8,270 bases of DNA from an uncultured Clostridium sp. Its GTDB lineage: Bacteria > Bacillota_A > Clostridia > TANB77 > CAG-508. Within the stretch, counting starts at the first letter, position 1. Every line of letters starts with the position of its first letter. The stretch is taken from contig CAJKKA010000066.1 of assembly GCA_905200315.1 (NCBI GenBank), positions 1-8,270 of the forward strand, read 5' to 3'. The translations under genes were made by a program, and so were the position numbers. Below, one piece after another: positions 1 to 4,856 of this stretch. The notes below the pieces were generated by a model, which saw only the letters and a list, made by a program, of their open reading frames with translations, was not told where the DNA came from and searched no databases.

Positions 1-66
1 ATCCCCACCATAATCAGCATTTTCTTTTCCTTTTCTAAATCCATACTCAAACATACGAATTATCAT
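1..66 (-). CDS. Possible 5' end of a minus-strand gene running off the left edge
   Basis: Reading leftwards from ATG at 66-64, 22 codons stay open to the window edge, giving a peptide that starts MIIRMFEYGF and ends ENADYGGD. The composition looks protein-like, but I do not recognise the family. No Shine-Dalgarno site lies in front of the ATG, and the frame is closed shortly upstream. A second ATG lies 11 bases upstream in another frame and reads only MTTP before a stop. A minus-strand TATAAT (87-92) sits just upstream. This could be a real gene with a weak or leaderless start, a frameshifted remnant, or chance. Confidence is low because only 66 bases are visible. Confidence 0.22.
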   Translation of the reverse strand, partial: MIIRMFEYGFRKGKENADYGGD

Positions 67-232
67 GGTGTTGTCATTTTTAATTTATTATAACTAATAT
101 TTTTCTATTTGGATAGCACCTCTTTAGGTATATCTAATTCTTTACTGAAAATTAGTATTTTAAACAAAATAAGTAAATTTTTCTATAATTATAAATATAA
201 AAAATTCATTGGAAAGTATAAGGGGTAGGTTC

Positions 233-241
233 TGATATAAT
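233..241 (+). promoter_or_regulatory. Extended -10 promoter of the GNAT gene
   Basis: TGATATAAT is a perfect TGn plus TATAAT extended -10 element for the housekeeping sigma factor, 31 bases ahead of the ATG at 272. A TTGGAA at 209-214 resembles a -35 box, but its 21-base spacing is too long, so recognition probably rests on the extended -10. The GNAT gene's SD site AAGGAG follows at 261-266. Confidence 0.6.
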
Positions 242-271
242 ATAAGTAAAAATATCAATTAAGGAGCAAGT

Positions 272-697
272 ATGATTAGAGATTTAAAACAAAAAGATAT
301 AGATAAAGTTATGGAAATCTGGCTTGAAAGCACAATAAAAGCACACGACTTCATGCCAGAAAAATACTGGCAAGACAATTACAATGCAGTAAAAGATATA
401 TACATACCACAGTCGAAAACTTATGTTTATGAAGAGGGTGAAGAAATTAAAGGTTTTATAAGCATATTAAACGACGACTTTATAGGGGCATTATTTGTAT
501 CACTGAATGAGCAAGGAAAGGGGATTGGCTCAAAGTTAATAGAGTATGCAAATGCTAAATTTGATAATTTAAAATTAGCTGTATATAAACAAAATCAAAA
601 ATCAGTTGGTTTTTATATTAAAAAGGGATTTGAAATTTTATCGGAAGAGATTAACGAAGATTCAGGTTTTGAAGAATATATTATGGTTTATAAATAG
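272..697 (+). CDS. GNAT-family N-acetyltransferase (YiaC/YjaB-like)
   Basis: This 141-residue single-domain protein should transfer an acetyl group from acetyl-CoA to an amine in the cytoplasm. The acetyl-CoA pyrophosphate-binding motif is QGKGIG (81-86), following the beta-strand ALFVS. The C-terminal GNAT signature has N108 and the block GFYIKKGF (113-120). The N-terminal stretch IWLESTIKAHDF (16-27) with KYW (31-33) closely resembles what I recall of E. coli YiaC and YjaB. Those are small GNATs of this length, reported as protein lysine acetyltransferases. The acceptor cannot be read from the sequence; it may be protein lysines or a small molecule. The start is supported by AAGGAG at 261-266 and an extended -10 promoter. 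The gene appears monocistronic and ends at a terminator shared with the convergent HTH gene. Confidence 0.9.
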   Translation: MIRDLKQKDIDKVMEIWLESTIKAHDFMPEKYWQDNYNAVKDIYIPQSKTYVYEEGEEIKGFISILNDDFIGALFVSLNEQGKGIGSKLIEYANAKFDNLKLAVYKQNQKSVGFYIKKGFEILSEEINEDSGFEEYIMVYK

Positions 698-707
698 CAA
701 AATCTTA

Positions 708-752
708 AAAAGAGTATATCTCCAGCCAAAGTAGCTAGGGATATACTCTTTT
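708..752. terminator. Bidirectional intrinsic terminator between convergent genes
   Basis: A perfect 13-bp stem pairs AAAAGAGTATATC (708-720) with GATATACTCTTTT (740-752). The 19-base loop can pair further inside (AGC 724-726 with GCT 734-736). The stem ends in A's on the left and T's on the right, so it offers a U-tract to transcripts from either side. It lies 10 bases after the GNAT stop and 33 bases beyond the stop of the minus-strand HTH gene. Confidence 0.85.
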
Positions 753-785
753 AATCTATATATTCAGTTTTAATATAAAGATATT

Positions 786-1133
786 TTATTCAACTTCTTT
801 AAGTAAATCTTCAGCAGAAATTCCATACAATTTTGCAAGTGCCAATAAATTTGAAGTGCTTGGGTCAGAGGCACCATTTTCCCATTTCGAAACAGCTTGT
901 CTGCTTACACCGATTGATTCTGATACGAATTCTTGTGTCATTTTACATCTTATTCTATTTTCTTTTAATACCTCACCCAAAGATTTTCTGATTATCGCTT
1001 TTTCGTGTCTAACATCTGTTGATTTTAAGTATTTTAAAAGACAGCGAACGATAAGTATAAGCAATCCTAAAAAAATTGCCAAAATAATAATGTATAATAC
1101 TACACTAATTATAAATTGTACCCCTAATGCCAT
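786..1133 (-). CDS. Membrane-anchored XRE-family helix-turn-helix protein
   Basis: The protein has 115 residues in two parts. Residues about 6-36 form one long, strongly hydrophobic segment (core VVLYIIILAIFLGLLILIV), followed by R30, K34 and K37. By the positive-inside rule this puts the C-terminus in the cytoplasm. Residues about 52-110 are a Cro/CI-type HTH with the classic block MTQEFVSESIGVSRQAVSKW (65-84), then ENG and SDPS. The C-terminal LLALAKLYGISAEDLL is the usual end of this domain. It probably binds DNA while attached to the membrane; what it senses is unknown. The start is supported by AAAGGAGATA (1141-1150 on the minus strand). It is divergent from the TerD gene, and palindromes in the gap may be its operators. 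It has no partner gene such as a transporter or protease beside it. Confidence 0.88.
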   Translation of the reverse strand: MALGVQFIISVVLYIIILAIFLGLLILIVRCLLKYLKSTDVRHEKAIIRKSLGEVLKENRIRCKMTQEFVSESIGVSRQAVSKWENGASDPSTSNLLALAKLYGISAEDLLKEVE

Positions 1134-1182
1134 TTGTAAATATCTCCTTTCCTTTTTCTAATATAAATATATCAAAAATATC

Positions 1183-1220
1183 TAGTTACTTCTACCAACT
1201 ACTGCGCAACTATCAGTTGC
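1183..1220. promoter_or_regulatory. Candidate operator: paired inverted repeats in the HTH/TerD divergent gap
   Basis: A perfect 6-3-6 palindrome, GCAACT-ATC-AGTTGC (1206-1220), sits 73 bases upstream of the HTH gene start. Just beside it is TAGTT-9-AACTA (1183-1187 and 1197-1201), so AGTT/AACT half-sites recur four times in 38 bases. The position between a regulator gene and its divergent neighbour suits autoregulation by the XRE protein, but the link is inference. This is the least AT-rich stretch of an otherwise very AT-rich gap, which makes the symmetry less likely to be compositional chance. Confidence 0.4.
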
Positions 1221-1249
1221 ATTAGGGTAAAATACTCTATTTTAGGAAA

Positions 1250-1271
1250 TTTTTGTTTCATAAAACAAAAA
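1250..1271. repeat. 9-bp inverted repeat upstream of the TerD promoter
   Basis: TTTTTGTTT (1250-1258) and AAACAAAAA (1263-1271) are perfect inverted arms around a 4-base loop. The repeat ends 12 bases before a TATAAT, so it overlaps the expected -35 region and could be a protein-binding site. It could equally be a weak hairpin. The arms are almost pure A/T, so the evidence is modest. Confidence 0.35.
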
Positions 1272-1283
1272 ACTATGACACAA

Positions 1284-1289
1284 TATAAT
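1284..1289 (+). promoter_or_regulatory. Candidate -10 box of the TerD gene
   Basis: A perfect TATAAT lies 93 bases ahead of the TerD start codon. At 17-base spacing the -35 position reads TAAAAC, which is poor, so the promoter may need an activator or be weak. The leader would be about 85 bases, and I see no recognisable riboswitch in it. Confidence 0.4.
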
Positions 1290-1381
1290 TAATAAGTAAT
1301 TTAAAAGAATATTAATATGAAAAATGTAGTTTAAAAGTAACAAAAAAATTTAATTTACAAGTAAAAGCTAGGAGGGGTATT

Positions 1382-1921
1382 ATGATTAATTTGAGCAAGG
1401 GACAAACTATTGATTTAACAAAAAAAGAAGTTGGACTAAAACATCTAGATGTAGGTTTAGGATGGATAACTAGAATGGATTTAGACACAATTGCATATTT
1501 ATTAGATTCAAACGACAAACATATCGAAACAGTATACTTTGGAATAAAAGAAAGTAAAAATAAATCAGTTAGACTAAGTGGAGATGATTTAGTCGGTGGT
1601 GGAGCAGGGGACAACGAGGTTATATACATAGATTTGGACAAGTTAGATTCAAGGGTGCAAAAAATCGCTCTATATGCAAATATATTTAAATTTTTCGGTC
1701 TTGGGAAAAAGACTTTTTCAGACGTAAAAGATGCATACATAAGAGTTGTAAACAGAGATACAGGAAAAGAAATATGCAAATATGTACTTGCTGAAAATGG
1801 GGCTGGATGTGATGCTTTCCATTTTGCCGATTTAGTCAAAAACGGCTCAGAGTGGAAGTTTGTTGCAGTTGGAAATGGATGCAATGGCTCTGTTGATAAA
1901 TTGAGAAAGAAATATTTATAA
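1382..1921 (+). CDS. TerD-domain stress/tellurium-resistance family protein
   Basis: The protein has 179 residues, close to the usual ~190 of single-domain TerD proteins. It opens with the family's typical LSKGQTIDLTK (4-14), then VGLGW (24-28) and MDLDTIAYLLD (32-42). The calcium-binding block follows as LSGDDLVGGGAGDNEVIYID (65-84); its acidic residues D68, D69, D77 and E79 match the GDD...GxGD(D/N)E pattern. TerD-family proteins bind Ca2+ and are tied to envelope stress, phage and tellurite phenotypes, but their molecular role is unsettled. No terA, terB, terC or terZ partner is next to it, so this is a solitary copy. The start is fixed by AGGAGGGG (1370-1377). I see no strong terminator after it before the next promoter at about 2031. 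Confidence 0.9.
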   Translation: MINLSKGQTIDLTKKEVGLKHLDVGLGWITRMDLDTIAYLLDSNDKHIETVYFGIKESKNKSVRLSGDDLVGGGAGDNEVIYIDLDKLDSRVQKIALYANIFKFFGLGKKTFSDVKDAYIRVVNRDTGKEICKYVLAENGAGCDAFHFADLVKNGSEWKFVAVGNGCNGSVDKLRKKYL

Positions 1922-2030
1922 AATATTGTTATGATGATTTTTATATATTGAAAGTTTTTTAGAATAAATCACTCTTTATAATGTATACATAAATAATTTT
2001 TAAATCTGCATTATTTTGGAAATGAAATTC

Positions 2031-2039
2031 TGCTATAAT
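2031..2039 (+). promoter_or_regulatory. Extended -10 promoter of the cytidylate-kinase-like gene
   Basis: TGCTATAAT is a perfect TGn-TATAAT extended -10 element, 35 bases before the start codon. TTATTT at 2011-2016 gives a 17-base spacer but is a weak -35 box. The SD site AAGGGG follows at 2061-2066. Confidence 0.6.
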
Positions 2040-2074
2040 TAAAGTATAGATAGTTATAGAAAGGGGTATTAACT

Positions 2075-2683
2075 ATGAAAAAAAATTTAATCATAACAAT
2101 AAGTAGAGAATATGGTAGCGGCGGAGGAGAAATCGGAAGAAAATTATCCAAAGCGCTAGGAATACCTTGCTATGACAAAGAATTACTTACAATAGCAGCC
2201 AAAGAAAGTGGTTATTGCCAAGAGTTTTTTGAAAAATACGATGAAAAACCAATAAAATCATTGAGTTACTTCTCATATGATCAAACAATGTCATCATTAC
2301 CATTAGGTCACCAATTATTCTTAAAACAATTTAATATAATTCAAGATTTAGCACAAAAACAATCATGCATATTCGTTGGTAGGGCAGCAAATTATGCACT
2401 AAGAGATAAATTCGACTCAATAGATGTATTTATACATGCAGATTTTGAAACAAGAAGAGAAAGAGCAGTTGAAAATCATGGTATCGAAGAAAAGAAGAGC
2501 GCAAAAACTGTTAAGAAAATAGACAAGGAAAGAACTTCTTTTTATAATTTCTACACAAATATGAAATGGGCAGATGCGAGAGATTTCGACCTGTGCATAA
2601 ATACTAGCAAGATAACAATTGATGAAGCTGTTGAAATAATTTTGGAAACAGTTAAGAGACATTATAAAGATGAGATAAAATAG
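2075..2683 (+). CDS. Cytidylate kinase-like family protein (P-loop nucleotide-binding)
   Basis: This 202-residue protein belongs to the cytidylate-kinase-like family common in Clostridia. The diagnostic N-terminus is ISREYGSGGGEIGRKLSKAL (9-28), a P-loop-like strand-turn-helix, followed by YDKELL (33-38). A second conserved block, FVGRAANYAL (100-109), comes next. A lid-like basic helix, RRERAVENHGI (127-137), and DKERTSFYNFY (150-160) follow, then DFDLCINTS (170-178). The overall order resembles a nucleoside monophosphate kinase. The canonical Walker A GK(S/T) lysine is absent: the sequence is GSGGGEIG. A kinase reaction and the substrate are therefore not established. It is not the housekeeping Cmk, which keeps the lysine. 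The gene is monocistronic, with its own extended -10 promoter, SD site AAGGGG and a strong terminator 31 bases after the stop. Confidence 0.88.
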   Translation: MKKNLIITISREYGSGGGEIGRKLSKALGIPCYDKELLTIAAKESGYCQEFFEKYDEKPIKSLSYFSYDQTMSSLPLGHQLFLKQFNIIQDLAQKQSCIFVGRAANYALRDKFDSIDVFIHADFETRRERAVENHGIEEKKSAKTVKKIDKERTSFYNFYTNMKWADARDFDLCINTSKITIDEAVEIILETVKRHYKDEIK

Positions 2684-2714
2684 TATTACATAATAGGAAT
2701 AGATATAGTGTTAG

Positions 2715-2756
2715 AAAAAAGGTATCTTTAGTCTTTAGATTAAAGATACCTTTTTT
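2715..2756. terminator. Strong intrinsic terminator after the kinase-like gene
   Basis: A perfect 16-bp stem pairs 2715-2730 (A6 GGTATCTTTA) with 2741-2756 (TAAAGATACC T6) around a 10-base loop. The six T's on the right are a classic U-tract. The A6 on the left gives it the same form on the opposite strand, although no convergent gene is present. It isolates the kinase-like gene from the RpiR regulator. Confidence 0.92.
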
Positions 2757-2950
2757 AACATATAGTAAATTATATTTATTTATAGATTGTGTATGAGTAT
2801 AAATTCTGTATATATGTTTTTAGAACTTGGCTCAGTAATTCAAAAAACGTATCTTTAAGGATTTAAAAATAAAGATTTTTATAATTGTTTCAAAGTAATA
2901 AAATATATTATATACTGTTATATATTATAAAATAATGATAGGGTGAGGAT

Positions 2951-3715
2951 ATGATTATCAATTTAAACGAAAATATTATAAAAAAATTAACAAAAACTGA
3001 GTATGAGATTGTAAAATTTATAAATAATAATCAAAAAATATTACAGGATTTATCAATTGTAGATATAGCATTTGAAACATTTTCATCGCCAGCAACAGTA
3101 TCAAGGGCTATTAGGAAATGTGGAATAAATGGATTTAATGAACTTAGATACAAATTGACATCAAAAAATGAAAATAATAATGTGCATAATATTGGGGAAA
3201 TAATAAATAAGTCATTAATTGAGGCGAGAAGTTCGATTGAAAATATATCTTTAACAAATGTATTAAAAATAATTGAAAATATTAAAAAATCATCTAGAAT
3301 ATATGTTTTGTCAAGAGGGCTTACTGAATATGTTGCCGATGAATTTACTTTAAAACTGCAGCTTTTAAATTGTAATGTAGTATCATTGAAGGATCCTAAT
3401 ATTATGAAAATAAAAACTAAAGGAATGAAAAAAAATGAAATGGCATTTATATTTTCATTAAATGGAGAAACAGAAGAATTGGTTAAATCCGCTAAAAATG
3501 CACAAGAAAGTGGGGCATGTGTAGTTACATGTTGTTGTAATAATATAGCATCAATACTACAATATACAGATTTATCATTGATTGCATATAAACATTCACA
3601 TATTGCAATAAAAGAATTTGAAGTTAGTTCACGCTTACCACTTTACATAATATCTAGAGTAATAATTGATTATATGGTATTAGAATCTGAAAATAACTAT
3701 ATAAATAAAAAATAA
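2951..3715 (+). CDS. RpiR/MurR-family transcriptional regulator (HTH + SIS), likely controls the adjacent PTS operon
   Basis: The protein has 254 residues. Residues about 1-75 are the RpiR-type HTH, with the recognition region DIAFETFSSPATVSRAIRKC (38-57) followed by GFNELRYKL (61-69). Residues about 105-235 are a SIS (sugar isomerase-like) sensor domain, which in this family binds a phosphosugar. Its strands include RIYVLSRG (116-123) and AFIFSLNGETEELV (165-178). The usual SIS strand near 190-198 reads ACVVTCCCNN and so carries four clustered cysteines (C190, C194-196). The start follows AGGGTGAGG (2940-2948). The gene lies directly upstream of, and in line with, the kinase-PTS-aldolase genes. 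The 216-base gap between them is full of TGAAAA/TTTTCA half-sites, which makes the operon its likely target. The inducer is probably a sugar phosphate of the pathway. Whether it acts as activator or repressor cannot be read here. Confidence 0.88.
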   Translation: MIINLNENIIKKLTKTEYEIVKFINNNQKILQDLSIVDIAFETFSSPATVSRAIRKCGINGFNELRYKLTSKNENNNVHNIGEIINKSLIEARSSIENISLTNVLKIIENIKKSSRIYVLSRGLTEYVADEFTLKLQLLNCNVVSLKDPNIMKIKTKGMKKNEMAFIFSLNGETEELVKSAKNAQESGACVVTCCCNNIASILQYTDLSLIAYKHSHIAIKEFEVSSRLPLYIISRVIIDYMVLESENNYINKK

Positions 3716-3740
3716 ATAAAAATATTGTTAATTATTAAAA

Positions 3741-3887
3741 ATGAAAATTTATGAAAATTTTTGTTTTAGATTTTCATAAAAAATTTAAAATAAAAAACAT
3801 TGGGATATTAATAAAATAGAATAAAAGTTAATATATCAATTTATGAAAATAGTGAAAATGGTTTTCTATTTTTGAAAAGATTTTCAT
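3741..3887. promoter_or_regulatory. Operator cluster upstream of the PTS operon
   Basis: This gap holds a dense set of related half-sites. ATGAAAAT occurs at 3741-3748, 3751-3758 and 3843-3850, and GTGAAAAT at 3852-3859. The reverse form ATTTTCAT lies at 3770-3777 and 3880-3887. They make three symmetric elements: TTTATGAAAAT-11-ATTTTCATAAA (3748-3780, 11-bp perfect arms), GAAAA-TGG-TTTTC (3854-3866) and TGAAAA-GA-TTTTCA (3873-3886). The last two are centred about 20 bases apart, roughly two helical turns. TGAAA/TTTCA palindromes are, as I recall, common for RpiR-family regulators, so the upstream regulator is the obvious candidate. No clear -35/-10 pair is visible; TTGGGA (3800-3805) with TAAAAG (3822-3827) is a weak possibility. 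Confidence 0.55.
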
Positions 3888-3931
3888 TATTTTTTTGTGT
3901 AGAATTATTTATATCAAAGGGAGGTATCAAA

Positions 3932-4855
3932 ATGATTTATACATTAACAACAAACCCCGCTATAGATATGAATATTTCAACAATGGGAATCAAAAGGAAA
4001 GAAGTAAACAGAACTTTTGATACAGTATATTCGGCAAATGGAAAGGGATTAAACGTAAGTTTCGTACTAAAATATTTTGGATTAGATTCAACAGTGATGG
4101 GTTTTTTTGGAGGATTTTCAGGAGACTATATAATAAAAGAAACAAAAAAGAAAGGCATAAATATCATCCCAACTATGATAGAGGATGAAATTACAAGAAT
4201 AAATATATTTCTAAATGACGGTGAAGGTGAATTTAAATTTGTTAATTCTGGATCATTTGTAGATTCTGATAAACAAGAAGAAATGCTAAATGTATTAAGA
4301 AATCTTAATGATTTAGAATACTTAACTATAAATGGAAGTTTACCACCAGGTATTGATCCAGATTACTATGATAAGATTTTAAACATATGTAAAGAAAAAG
4401 AAACAAAAGTAATCATAGATATAAGCTCACCAAAACTAAAAGAGTTATTAAAATATAAACCATTTTTAATTAAACCGAATGATGAAGAAATAAAAGATAT
4501 CTTTGGAATTGAGATAACAAATAAAGAAGATGTTATAAAAGTACTAGAGTTTTTATATAAAAGTGGAGCACAAAATATTTTCTTAACTATGGGAGAAAAG
4601 GGGTCTTATTTCTATAATGGAGAAAATATATACTTTGCTACAGCGCAAAAGGTAAAACTTATGAGTTCAGCATGTGCAGGAGATTCAGCATTAGCAGGAT
4701 TTTTAAGTATATGGCTTGAAAACCCTGATAATATAGAAAAGGCATTGAAAAGAGCATCAGCAACAGGGGCAAATGTTGCAGAAAGCAATGCAATAGGAAA
4801 CTTAAAGAAAGTAGAAGAATACACAAAAAATATTAAAGTTAGAAGGGTAGGTTAA
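3932..4855 (+). CDS. fruK: PfkB-family sugar-phosphate kinase (1-phosphofructokinase / tagatose-phosphate kinase type)
   Basis: This 307-residue ribokinase-fold enzyme should phosphorylate fructose 1-phosphate, or the tagatose equivalent, with ATP to the 1,6-bisphosphate. The start of the 1-PFK/LacC branch is clear: MIYTLTTNPAIDMNI (1-15). The substrate-binding glycine motif is NGKGLNVS (36-43), GSLPPG is at 135-140, and KPNDEE (181-186) precedes the nucleotide site. The anion-hole and catalytic motif is CAGDSALAGF (248-257) with catalytic base D251; most family members have GAGD, so the first glycine is a cysteine here. I chose ATG 3932 because AGGGAGG (3918-3924) is correctly spaced and the protein then begins at the conserved strand. 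A TTG at 3872 would add 20 residues but has no SD and overlaps the operators. The stop is one base before the next ATG, so translation of the PTS gene is probably coupled. Fructose versus tagatose cannot be settled from sequence alone. Confidence 0.9.
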   Translation: MIYTLTTNPAIDMNISTMGIKRKEVNRTFDTVYSANGKGLNVSFVLKYFGLDSTVMGFFGGFSGDYIIKETKKKGINIIPTMIEDEITRINIFLNDGEGEFKFVNSGSFVDSDKQEEMLNVLRNLNDLEYLTINGSLPPGIDPDYYDKILNICKEKETKVIIDISSPKLKELLKYKPFLIKPNDEEIKDIFGIEITNKEDVIKVLEFLYKSGAQNIFLTMGEKGSYFYNGENIYFATAQKVKLMSSACAGDSALAGFLSIWLENPDNIEKALKRASATGANVAESNAIGNLKKVEEYTKNIKVRRVG

Positions 4856-4856
4856 T

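Noticed and set aside
856..1161. Plus-strand open frame across the HTH gene
   Set aside because: It is the reverse of a clear XRE-HTH gene that has a strong SD; it has no family features of its own.
1312..1884. 190-codon open frame on the minus strand opposite the TerD gene
   Set aside because: It lies antisense to a clear TerD coding region, has no SD and has a proline/serine/phenylalanine-rich composition typical of the reverse of an AT-rich gene.
1922..2030. Possible terminator after the TerD gene
   Set aside because: T-runs are present but I found no stem strong enough to call a terminator.
2904..2930. TATATA-CTGT-TATATA near-palindrome upstream of the RpiR gene
   Set aside because: It is pure A/T alternation around four bases in a very AT-rich gap. 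I could not separate it from chance, nor find a convincing -35/-10 pair there.
3853..3867. Possible CcpA (cre) site in GTGAAAATGGTTTTC
   Set aside because: It misses the central C and the conserved CA end of the cre consensus. It fits better as one of the repeated TGAAAA/TTTTC half-site pairs.
3872..3931. Upstream TTG start adding 20 residues to the PfkB kinase
   Set aside because: It has no SD, overlaps the operator palindrome, and the family's conserved N-terminus begins exactly at ATG 3932, which has a strong SD.
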